Below are positions 11,182 to 21,292 of a DNA stretch of 64,000 nt, in pieces. Made by a program: the position numbers and the translations under genes. Below the pieces are notes generated by a model. The model was given only the letters and a program-made list of their open reading frames with translations. It ran no database searches and was not told the origin of the DNA. The DNA lies in assembly GCA_029532415.1 (NCBI GenBank), contig JAQOTA010000060.1:1736001-1800000 (forward strand). The letters run 5' to 3'. Source of the stretch: Marasmius tenuissimus (lineage: Eukaryota > Basidiomycota > Agaricomycetes > Agaricales > Marasmiaceae). Positions within the stretch are counted from its first letter, which is position 1; the number at the start of each line of letters is the position of its first letter.

Positions 11182-12429
11182 TTAATCTTCATCTTCATCG
11201 CTTCCGAACTCGATTGCTTGGTATTTCCGAGCCTTCTTGTTGGGGTTCGCTAGTGAAGCACCCTTGACTGGACGTGGTACTGCTTTGACACTCTTTGACT
11301 CTGCGCCGAACAGCAGTGAGTACATACGTTCAACGCTCAAACTTGATCTCGCAGGTTGTAGCTTACTTGGCTCGGGATCTGGAGACAATTCGGGGGCCTT
11401 TCGTTTACTGCCCTCAGTGGATTTCTTGGTACCGGCTGATGGTTGTGAATCAGAATCCTCCAATGATTCTCTCTTGCTCTTGGGCTTGGAACCTGAACGT
11501 TGAACAATCAGATGAGCACATGGTGAGCGTCTCCATCATCACACTCACTACTTGTGGCTGCTGTAGATATAGAAGCATGGCTAGTAACAGGGGCAACTAT
11601 GCTTGGCACAGCATAATTGGACCCATGTAGCTGACATTGACGCGACTTCGCATTCAAAGCAATCTGGAGAGGAAGAGGTTCGAGGCACGACACCATGAAG
11701 TAACATGCACTCTCACATCGCAGAAAACCTCCGAAACGAAAGATGCTGCATCCTCTGAGTCCATTTTGGCCAAGGGCATGTGCATAGGCTTCTTGGAACC
11801 TGGCGAGAACGTGAGCTGGAACGAACCACTGGTTAAGAAAACACATGGATGCGAGAGTAATCCAATCACCTTTATCGACGCGTTCGGTGAAGGACTCCAA
11901 TTACTGACGAATATGTCCCCATTGATGATGCTTTCCGCAAGTTTTTGCGCGAATTTCTCGAGCATAGCGTCAGACACTTTCATTCCCTGTAGGATAGCAC
12001 GCTGAGAGGTCAAGACGCATAATTAGTGCGCAGAGGGATGTTACAAACAAGAATGCCTTGGATGTCGCTCTCCTTCCAGCTGCCAGACCACCATCTCCCT
12101 TCAGGACCAGTCAATCCCAGTTTGCATGACCACTGTTCATGATCTACGCTCGATAACAGAACAAATCTGTTCGTGCCTTGATAAATGAGTTGAATAAGCT
12201 CGTCTAGACAGCCGAACGAGGTTAGTGCAGAAGCCATGCATAGGAGACGAGTCTGGTCAAGCTGGTCAAGTTCAAGTTCAACATCCCAGTGTGGCGGTGC
12301 AAGAAACCAAGTCTCAGCGCTAATTCAAGTGAATGGAGTGCGGGATCGATTTTCTTCCCGCCGTCAAATGTGCGAAGCTCACTTTTGAAAGTCAAGTTGG
12401 CAAACCAATGTGTAGTGTATACCGTACAT
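11182..12429 (-). CDS. Candidate XRCC4/XLF/PAXX-superfamily end-joining protein
   Basis: Six exons join in phase (12383..12429, 12049..12319, 11870..12001, 11717..11815, 11549..11663, 11182..11492), giving about 324 aa. The N-terminal ~185 residues run as a head domain: LGLTGPEGRWWSGSWKESDI, a helix (MKVSDAMLEKFAQKLAESI), beta-type SIKLTFSPGSK, then DAASFVSEVFCDIALNAKSR. That order and spacing resemble the XRCC4/PAXX head followed by the start of its stalk, as I remember the family. The C-terminal region is disordered and basic, with KRKAP and NPNKKARKYQAIEF, and ends SDEDED. Such a tail is compatible with Ku or nuclear-partner binding. An in-frame GTAAGC...GCAG segment within exon 6 (about 11307..11372) may be a further intron. 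The assignment rests on pattern only; an unrelated nuclear protein remains possible. Confidence 0.5.
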
Positions 12430-12569
12430 TCTCGAGAGATCAAATGCTACAGAGATTAGCTGGGTATGGCTACGATACAATCCGTGAAGAATATGATGAA
12501 GCACAAAAAACTAGATGGCAAGAAAGATGAGGACTGAGATGGGATGATGTATCGCAGTGCGGCTCAGAA

Positions 12570-14853
12570 TTACACTAGATGGCTGTTATTGAGGCTCTGC
12601 CTTATTATGAGATCTTTGACTAAGAAGGGGAACGCGAATTAGTACGAGTCTACCCAGATAAACCAATTTCACAGTACCATTTTCGAGTATCTGGAACGTG
12701 GATGTCAAGTCCTGCATTAAAAGGTTAGTTTTATTCACAAAGACGCATCGTGTATCCAGCTGCTGCTCACCGTAACGGAGGTGAAATGGCAGTAGAATAT
12801 CCGAGCCTCCTCGGAGAGTTGTTTGTGTATCATGCCTATAAAAGCGATCAGTCGCGGGACCACACACATGCCGCAGAAGTTTACGCACCAAATTTCTTTT
12901 TCATGTCTGGGGAAAGGAAAAGTGCGAATAAACTCCCTGTTGTCAAAGTAAAGAGTCACTGTACTCACAGTTTGAAACACTAGTGAAGTCATTAGGTCTA
13001 TCTCCGTATGACACTACCCATTGCGCAAATTGAATTCCAGACTCTAATTTGGCTCTGAGAAGGTCGCATTTGTTGAGGAAGAGGATCAATTCGGTCTTCT
13101 TGAGAAGCGGGTGCTTCACAATTGATCGCCATAGTAAGATAGAGTCCTCCTGCGGGCTCTGTGTGAGAGATTCGGTCTTTCGGTATGCCAGATGCGGCTC
13201 ACCAATCGATTCACGGTACCGTCTTCCGCGAGAGTCTGGTCGAAGCAGTTTAAAGGGGCGAGGAAGATGATAGCGTTCATGTCGTCAAAAAAGGGGGCCC
13301 AGGCCGCTGGAGACGGCGGTCAGATAAGTATTACAACTTTTGGGAATCTCCGCGTACCTCGCTGCAATGAGGTCAATATATGTTCGAATTCACAAGTCGT
13401 GGGTTCTTACCAAGTTACGGGCACCTCCCACATCAAAAACTCTCCAATCACGACTGAGCATATTCCCTGAGAAGACGTTTGTTCGGCGTCTAATCATAGA
13501 TTCGAAGAGAGCAAAAACCCACCTGCTTTAAGAATAAAACGATGCTCCGTGACACCTGACAGAAAAATAAGTGTCCAGTTGGGGTAGAGCGAGTCAGCGG
13601 AACAAACCAATAGTCTTCAACCGTGCTTTCACGATATCCTCTGAAAGGATGGTTGAGCTGGCGACACCCATTCCTGAAGACCAACTCACCGTTCGTGGGG
13701 ACATACTTCAGAGCAGTGATTCGTTCTAGAGAGTCGAGGTAGCTGTTCCGTTGGAGCGGTTAGGAGAGCCGCTGAAGACAAGAAAAGGCTTAGATACGCA
13801 CAACCCTGACATGTCTTCGAGCCGTAAATTCTGTCTCTCCAATACCTTCCGAACAGCGCTGTCATTCCATAACTTGATCATATCTTCTGAGCAGTTGTTC
13901 AGGATTACTCCGGGGTCATCGGGGTCGTTGAAGTCGATGCCTTGCGTGCTATCTATGCTGCTCCTTGTTATCCCGGCCATGAGTTTATTGAAGGCACCTT
14001 TCCAGCCTAATGCAGAGTAAACAGAGACTTCTTTGCCGCGTCGAGGTGAGGGAAGGTTGGTAACAGGCGAAAGGTGAGTTGAAGGCGATTCTGGAGGGGA
14101 AGTGGGAGATAATCTACGCATGAGAGCCTCTTCTACCTGCATCAAAGGGGAGAGTCGCATCTTCAACTTCATGAGCTCGGGGGTAAGCGGGGATAGCTGG
14201 TGGGGTTCTAGCATGTATGGCGTGGAAGGTCGACTAATAGGTGAGTAGTCTGAAGGATAGGCGGAAGTAGGTGAGGATGTTGGACTGCCCGAGGGCTGAA
14301 CAGCGGACATTGCATCAAGGATAATTCGAATAGAACGGGTGACATTGAGCTGTATGATTGCTCTCCACAGTGGTAACTCTGCGCGGAACGCTTTAGGCTG
14401 GCTGATAAGCTGGAAGTCTACATGGAGGTCAACGGTGAGATTTAGGCGTTAAGGTGACAGGTCGGCACGCACTCTTGATTGTCGTCGTCTTCCCTGGTTC
14501 ATAATGAGTTCCACAGTCAATTCGACGCTGAGAAGAACCTTGAATACTTCTTACCTGACTCGCTTTGACCTAAGAGAGGAAAACATCAGAGTGGTCTAGT
14601 CATTACCCGCCAGGTTAGGCGAAACAAGCGACGACGCACCTAATAACAACACTTTCACTGGTGCTTGTTCCTTCTTCTCGGCCAGACGCTGCTGATTGAT
14701 TTCTTCGTCGATCGCATCTGATCTCTTCTTGGCCTCCAGCTCTGTCAACAGCCGCGCCTCGCGCTGAGATGGGGTCTCGTCCGCGGGAGGTGCCATGGCA
14801 CGGGTGAGAGGGTCATCGTCTGGCATACTTCTTCGCGCTCTTGAAGTCACCAT
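12570..14853 (-). CDS. Divergent heterotrimeric G-protein alpha subunit (501 aa, 15 exons)
   Basis: Exons, all phase-consistent, are 14640..14853, 14555..14569, 14473..14493, 13802..14417, 13690..13742, 13608..13640, 13523..13555, 13411..13466, 13358..13361, 13203..13306, 12969..13158, 12889..12906, 12771..12835, 12678..12711 and 12570..12619. Motifs seen: P-loop LLLGQSESGKTT; FYLDSLERITALKYVPTN; switch I EDIVKARLKTIG with the catalytic Arg and Mg-binding Thr; switch II DVGGARNLRAAW; LFLNKCD; and FTSVTD in place of TCAxDT. The C-terminal receptor helix is VKDLIIRQSLNNSHLV, without the pertussis-toxin-type cysteine. A Ser/Pro-rich insert of about 90-110 residues interrupts the helical domain, and the N-terminus lacks the MGC(x)xxS acylation signal. 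The switch II catalytic Gln is Ala, so intrinsic GTPase activity should be low. The family role is receptor-coupled signalling; the partner is unknown. Confidence 0.93.
13358..13361 (-). other. 4-nt coding microexon in the G-alpha gene
   Basis: CGAG sits between introns 13307..13357 (GTACGC...CCAG, 51 nt) and 13362..13410 (GTAAGA...GCAG, 49 nt). It is required to join DVGGARNL to RAAWAPFFDD in frame. It also restores the seven-residue spacing between GG and W found in G-alpha switch II. Confidence 0.8.
14473..14569 (-). other. 15-nt and 21-nt microexons encoding the G-alpha P-loop
   Basis: Exons 14555..14569 (15 nt) and 14473..14493 (21 nt) lie between introns of 70, 61 and 55 nt. Together they encode most of GQSESGKTT. 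All three junctions are phase 1. Confidence 0.82.
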
Positions 14854-15070
14854 TGCGGGGAAAGTAACCGGGGTAGCCTTGGGGACGTTTAAAGACTATG
14901 GGATAATGGAAGAGCAGAACGAAGAGGATATGATGATGGAGAAAACCATCCTGCGAAAATTTGAGAGGGTAGCATATATTCATTATGCTTCTTCCAACTA
15001 AGATACGCCATGCTTCGACATGACAGTACTGTTACGGAAATTCCTTTTGCAGTCACAAGGCACTTGCCTA

Positions 15071-15096
15071 ACTCCCGCACTCCCGCACTCCCGCAC
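15071..15096 (+). repeat. Three tandem copies of ACTCCCGC upstream of the G-alpha gene
   Basis: Three perfect 8-nt units plus AC, about 220 bp upstream of the G-alpha start. It could be a simple repeat or a clustered binding site; the sequence alone does not decide. Confidence 0.8.
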
Positions 15097-18000
15097 GTTG
15101 GAAGACTACTCGCTCTCGATATTCCGCACAACGCCCTTCATTTCACCTATCTTCTGCCCTAGTTTTGTTCGGCTTCATGGGAAATCGGGGAGACAGAGGC
15201 GGAATTGTGGCCGCACTAAAAACTTAAGCGTTCAAGAAGAATTCACACGCCTCGTCAGTGGATCAATATCAAATATAATGTCGCTGAGATTCAGAGTTAC
15301 CCTTCATCGGCTTCATTAGCTTGTTTTGGGTCGCAACAGTCAATCGCATGGAGCCCTGAGCGTTAACTCGCCCTTCGATTTCACCCTTCAATATAGGGGG
15401 GTTGGGTCCAGTTGATATCTTCCGACAATCTTCATCCTCGTGGGGTGCAAACTTCCCGCCGTTACGATCTCCCTGCTTCGTTGATGATATCCTATGATAT
15501 CGAGCGGCTCCATCAACATCAGTGATTGTCCACTTTGTTCAGCTGGCTCAGCCGTCCGAGGGACGTAATTGAATTTTGATCGACATCCGAATGCGATTTT
15601 CTCAGTCCCGCCAAGGTACCTTCATCGATCTCTTCACGGCCCTAGTAGCGTCAAAACGTCCAGGACCTTCATCGACAGCAGGTGGCACCGGACAAGCCCT
15701 GGATAGATTGATCTTTCGTTGATGTGGTTGGAATATCGGGACCGTGCGGAGCTTCCATGCCGCCGCTCTTGCTATTTTATTGAGCCTTTACTGGACCAAT
15801 TTTGGACCTCCCCAGGGCTATCTAGGTGTAGACGTTGTTTAAGGCAGCCTGCTAGTATTCGGGTACGTCGTTCACGGTAAATTCACGGGCCTGAACTAAT
15901 AAGCGAAACACAACTTACAAGAGCAACAGTAGTGGAATTGGACTTGTCTGGTACTCAACAGGCAGAGCTCCTCTGAAGCTTACAGTGGTGCGGACGGTAC
16001 TTTCGGCCCTCAACAACCTGACCAACAGCATAACATACGTTGCTGAAACTCCATGAGTAGGAATGGAACTTATTTCACACACGACAGAGATTCCTTGCTC
16101 CGTAGACACGGTGGCTGATAGATTAAAATCTCGGCTCCCGATCCAGAAAACATCAGACGACAGTACTCGGACAGTACTACGGGCGGTTATTCACACCTTC
16201 AGATTGATCCAGAACGCACGGAACTCAGTCCAATCTTCAATCGCTATCTCGCGCAGGAGCGCTTGCCTCGAGCCTGCTACCTTCTTCTGCCTTACGCCGC
16301 CCTCCGCCGCCCCAGTGCGAGGTCAATTCGCTGCGGATGCTCGAGCTGATGAAGATAACTATTACGATGATGGCGGCATCACATTGATAACCTGAAGATG
16401 TCTTCTTACCATCTGATCGACCTGAGTTTTTTCTTTATCCACGGTTGCTCGGACAACTGGAAACTTTGTCGCGGAACCACTCGACCATTCACAATTCCTC
16501 TATCATCGTCAATAGCGTTACCGCCGCCCAGCAGCGCCACAGGTCGAAATAGGCTAGCCTTTCAGTGTATACGGTTTCGAACCTGTCCTCCTGTGAAGTC
16601 CGACTCTGTGGTGTTTCGTTCTATACACAGGCGTTGTTAAGAGGTGCGTAACTTGCGCAACTTAACAAGCACGTAGCTTCGTAAGCAGCTCAAGGTCCCC
16701 CATTATAAACCTCCGACTCGGAAGTTCCCTTTTCAATCCTTCCAAAACCGTCGAAAGTCGCCTTTTCGCCTTTCTTCCGAGTAAGGTGCAACTTTAACTC
16801 TCGTAACCTCTCTTGGCTACAACTCGCGTGTAGATATTAAGTACCCAGGGTTTGTGTGGAGTCTGAGGACTGGATACAGAGCCGGTCTAGAGTCGAGACT
16901 CTATGGAAAGTGGCTAGATCCGCAAACTAGGGGGATTGATCTGTGCCCTCCCTTCACGATATCCGAAGCTGCATTTGTTGACCATATATAACAAAAGAAT
17001 GCACGTCTTCGATGCAGAAGGGGTGCGAGAGTTCTTCCTCTTCGGCATACATCCTAGCAGGGTAGTATAGTCGGCTGAAGTCTGAAAATGACTCCAAGCA
17101 ACGGAAAAGCTCTGCCGGGGCTTCCGCACTGGGCCGTGTCCAAGGCCACGTTGTGTTGAATGCTTGGGTCGATGAAATCCACGTTCTTACTTTGGGCAGG
17201 ACAATAGAAGAGAATAGAGCTGTTGAATAGGAAGGACGAGCGCTCCAAGCCGGCAGCTTTTGCTTTGAAACCTAAGGCCTAAGTGCCGAATTTTCAGCCA
17301 CCCGGGAGATTGAACACCCCCACTCGAGGCACAGGGAGACCGTCTCGGAGTCGAAACTTGTTGATTGCGATATTTGAGATGACCCCACCAACTCATTTCA
17401 GTTCAATTCTAGGGTTGTTGGGTTCATGGTTCGCCTGGATGGGCAGTTCGGAAACCCAGGTGGGGGGGGGGGTGGCTCGTTTCACACACTCGTTGCTTGA
17501 GCGACGAGTTCAAGCCACGGCGAATCCGAACCGACATGAACCTCAAGTTTAGAACAGTCCAAACAAACAAGGGGGACGCCGTGTATAGGGACGGACTCAT
17601 GTCGCTAGGTGCCCCCACCAATACAAAGTTCCGGACGTCTGTTGATGTAGGAAAACATCATCTTGTATTGGTAATAGAAACTAGGGGGCGGGAACATCAT
17701 GCTTCTCCATAGTCGAGTGGACTTTTCAACGTAGTATGTCGTCCATCAAGAGAACGTAACAAAGCAACGAGTAGGAAATAGAGAAGGAAGGCAGCCACAG
17801 GTGAGCACCGTGCGCAGTCAAGGTCGCCGCAGATTGTTCTAGATTATTCCACATGGAATCACCGAAGGGATATTAGTATCAGAGACTATGACTTAGCACG
17901 GCGTCATCTTTCCCGGTTGGCGAAGCCTCAAGTCTTTAGAAGGATCAATTATAGGGATCTGCGATGCGGCAAGGAGATATGGTACGAACAGTTTAAATCT

Positions 18001-20068
18001 TGATGGCCACTCGAGTATGCACATTGCACATTGATACTGCAAAACGATCGAAAATCAATAGTAAAGGCGCTTACATCTGGACAAGCTGGACTCTCGGGTC
18101 GCTCTTGCCTAATTTATTGATCATAATTGGCTGGGATTTGCAGCGCCGTATGACGATGTCGGCCTATATGTCGTCTCTTGAGTTTCAGGACATGAACGGC
18201 CACGAGTAACATGTCGATATCGAACGCCCTGAGGTCCGCTTCGAGTCAGCGATGCCGGGGTACCGTTGAGCCAAAGAGGCCGTCGAAGGCTAATCCAAGT
18301 CATGAGTGTGCGTCGAGGAACTTGAACCATAGCCGTAGATCGCAACAGAATATAGTGAGATGTAAGAAGCCCAGGAGATATCTACATGGGGAAAGAGCTG
18401 AAAGGAGTGATACGCAATACGTTCCGACGGCTACCAGAGCTCCGTTTGCACGCGTTGAAAATAGTCCTCGAATCATCTTTACCAAGGAAGGGATTCAACA
18501 TCATCTCCGGAAACCAAGGACGTCGTAGAAGGTACCAGGGAGGTACGAGTCAATACCCTTAATGAATCCGAATCCACCTTCTCTCATCTTGAACCGAGCG
18601 CCTGGAAGCTTCTGAGACACTTCGGACTGAAGATCTCTTGGTAAGAATGCTTATCTCCACCCCAAAAATATAGACGGGGAAGCTGAAGGTGCGGGATAGG
18701 GTCTCTCGGGATGCGCTGGCCATGGTGGCGATTATCGATCCATTGCATTGAATGTTTTGCGACATCAAGTCGTCAATACCACTCGGGGCACCTAGCTTCT
18801 TCATTCGCCGTTAGACAGGAAGAACAGATGACTCTGGAAATGACATGGGGAGTCTCCATAAATGGTCGTAAGTCATACGAGGAGGACGCACGGGGACGTC
18901 CGTGCAAATCACTACGCTCACGGAAGGAGGCGCCTTTGCGCCTGCTCACGTCAGTGTCTTGTGATCGCACTGGTGTGGGTAATTCTATCTTGAAGTACCT
19001 CAGTGATCTAGCTCGAATGGCTCGAAAAACCCGGGGGACTCACTGAGCGTTACGACTTGGTTTACGGTTACCAGGTATCTTCCTCAGTTACCCATAGCTT
19101 GGTACGCTCCTCCCGAAGTCGCAAAATGAATCTTCATCCTCTTCCCTCTCCGGGAGTCACAGAACTTTAGCGGTGTCGCGGGACCCTTCGTTACTCGTAA
19201 AAATATGCCAGTATGCATAACGTGTTTCGCGGCTCGTTCCTCCCGCGAACGATCGGTCAAGAGCAGATCTTTCAGTCCTGGGAGTCTCTGAGTGGCTTTT
19301 GCGCGCATCGATATCACCGAAGACAAAGACCAAAACATCTAGACCAGTTGTTCAATTGAGACGGTTGAGTCAGAAAGAATGATAGATACTTATAGCGTGG
19401 TGGATATTTTGTCCTGGTTAGTGCTGGCAAGTAGTCTTCTATATGCCGTGAGAGATTGTGCCGATTGAGGTGAGGTGGCAGATCCTTTTAACCGCGATGT
19501 TAGTAAAGCCGCTGAGGGCTCAGTGGATCAAAGGAAAGAAATCACCTCATACGCCGACTTACATTGGGGAGACCTAAGAAGGCGGGGATAGTTGCAAACC
19601 GGTCCCTGTTCGTTGAACACCCTCGTCCAGTACAAGTCTAATATCCCTCTTTCCTGAGAGAGGAAGAGGGGGGAAGATTTGCGTGGTGCCTGAAACCACA
19701 TACCGACTTGCCTCCGTCCTCGGACATCTGGGGAAGTCCAACTGAATAGTACTGGATTAGAGAATAGACTGATTAATCATGCGCACCCAGACATAGGGCG
19801 AGCACAGCTACCTTGACTCCAAATGCATCCCAGGCGTCCCAGTAGAGGCATATGGGTTAGAATTTTTATGTCGATGCTCTCAGGCTATTTTTTGAGTTAG
19901 AACACCCAACACGGTAATGGGAGGGTCGTCGGAATTTGTTGTGATAATCTATCAAATCTCATCTCAGCTGCGCAACCAAGAAGTCGAGCTGAGTCGAGCG
20001 ATTCATACCGAAGAAAGCCGCGCTGGTTCGAGTTTCGAGTCGTCGTAAAAAGCCAAACTTGGTCGTGG

Positions 20069-20099
20069 GCGCTAAATTTAGTTTGAGCGCTAAAATTAG
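20069..20099 (+). repeat. Near-identical 13-nt direct repeat GCGCTAAA(T/A)TTAG
   Basis: Two copies (20069..20081 and 20087..20099) are separated by 5 nt and differ at one base. No function can be assigned. They lie in the distal 3' flank of the LEA-like gene. Confidence 0.7.
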
Positions 20100-20262
20100 A
20101 GGCTTAGGCGCCGGCGTCTCGGATCCCGACCAAATGGCCCTTGTGGCAAAGATCAAAGCTAAAGCTTCGGAGGACTAAGTAGAGAGAGTATTGAATGCTT
20201 GTTCACTTATTATACAAGAAGATAGGCGCCATGAAATACTTTACAAGGATATATGAAGTCCA

Positions 20263-21047
20263 TCATGTGTGTCTGTCAGCCCTGCTTTTCACGTCCCCGG
20301 CAGCTTCAGAAACCTTCTCTGCGCTCTCTTTCTTCGCGTCCTCTGCCTTGCTCTTGCCCCATCCTAACCAGCTAAACCAGCCAGCCTTGGCCTCCTCTTC
20401 CTTCTTCTGAGTCTCTCCCTTCAGGCCTTCATACTGAGCCTGCGTCTTCGCCTTGGCCTCGTTGTAGAGACTCTCAGTCGAGTCTCTTGCGTCCTTCAAG
20501 CGACCTTGCGCATCAGCCTTATATCCCTCGTACTTGGCTTGAGCAGCACCGTTTGCCTAAGGAGCAAACGAGTCACGCCGTCAACACGAGCTCCCATCGA
20601 CACTAAACGCATGTAGAGGACCCGAACATACCTCATTAAACTTTTCCTTGCCCTGCTGGATACCGTCTTGGACGCGAGCCTTTCCTGCCTCAGCAGCTTC
20701 CTTAGCCTTGCGTACAGCTTCTTCTTGATCGTGCTTCGCCTTTGCCTTCAACTCTGCTGCCTGATCGGGATTCGCGGCAAAGTAGTAATATGCTCCTCCA
20801 GCTGCCAAAGCCGCAAGGCCAACGAGGAGTGTAGTGTTTCCGCCACCTCCTTCTCTCTGTTTCGCAGATTGAGCTCCTGGTCCGCTAGGTGGAGGTGGGG
20901 GAGGCGGGGTAGCGTAATGCCTTCTTGCTGCCTACACGCTTCCCATTAGCCCTGGCGATAGAGTAAAGCTGGCAATACACGTACCCTCATCGAGACAGCA
21001 CCGGCTGAAGAAGACTTTGCGACCCGGATGGCTTGTGAGCGGAACAT
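20263..21047 (-). CDS. LEA-like mitochondrial membrane-anchored helical protein (218 aa)
   Basis: Exons 20985..21047, 20632..20931 and 20263..20556 join in phase to 218 residues. The N-terminus is rich in Arg/Ser/Ala without acidic residues (MFRSQAIRVAKSSSAGAVSMRAARRHYA), typical of a mitochondrial presequence. A PPPPPP linker follows, then one hydrophobic segment TTLLVGLAALAAGGAYYYF, and about 130 residues of Ala/Lys/Glu helix with 11-mer-like repetition (KAKAKHDQEEAVRKAKEAAEAGKA, YEGLKGETQKKEEEAKAG). This is LEA/apolipoprotein-like. Similar agaricomycete proteins are sometimes annotated as calcofluor-white-hypersensitive proteins, from memory. A role in membrane stabilisation or stress is inferred. 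It lies about 245 bp downstream of the fumarate reductase on the same strand. Confidence 0.82.
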
Positions 21048-21292
21048 GTTGTGCGAGAGAAATGTGATGATGAACGTCTTCCTGAACCTCCCTTATATTG
21101 CGGAAAGCGAGGGGGGCATCGCACGCATACATGACGTCAGATTGTAATGACGTAGTACGCAAGCGTGCAGATCATAATACCCATGACATAATCGATTATA
21201 AAAAATGCATTAAGGATACATCAACATGAGCGGAAAAACGAGAGTATGATATCCTACAGGGCTGAGTACATAAATTATTGCTCAACGATGCT

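Larger units (their letters stand above)
14854..20262. other. 5.4-kb gene-poor stretch
   Basis: I find no gene I can defend. Short open frames occur on both strands but show no family motif, and most overlap antisense to one another. The first ~150 bp is the G-alpha promoter and leader. A possible relic is the + frame 15905..16042, whose translation includes NSSGIGLVWYSTGRAPLKL and ends at TGA. A run of eleven G lies at 17462-17472. The right end, to 20262, is the 3' flank of the LEA-like gene. It may be a decayed insertion or an RNA gene that I cannot recognise. Confidence 0.55.

Noticed and set aside
11307..11372. Treating the GTAAGC...GCAG segment of the XRCC4-like gene as certain coding sequence
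   Set aside because: It is multiple-of-three and open, but has intron borders; I kept it inside the gene span and left its status open.
15915..16109. Minus-strand 64-aa frame
   Set aside because: It is antisense to the better + strand frame at 15905-16042 and has no motif of its own.
16063..16395. + strand 110-aa frame in the gene-poor region
   Set aside because: No family motif, no convincing splice context; probably chance.
16563..16630. tRNA-like feature on the minus strand: GGTTCGAAACC B-box-like sequence flanked by GTGTATA...TATACAC
   Set aside because: Only 64 nt between paired ends, no A box, and the T stem has just two pairs. Not a tRNA.
17462..17472. Run of eleven G as a possible G-quadruplex or frameshift site
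   Set aside because: A single homopolymer without further G tracts nearby and not within a real gene.
18559..19338. Minus-strand frames suggested a decayed transposase
   Set aside because: No DDE, reverse transcriptase or zinc-finger motif can be read in any frame.
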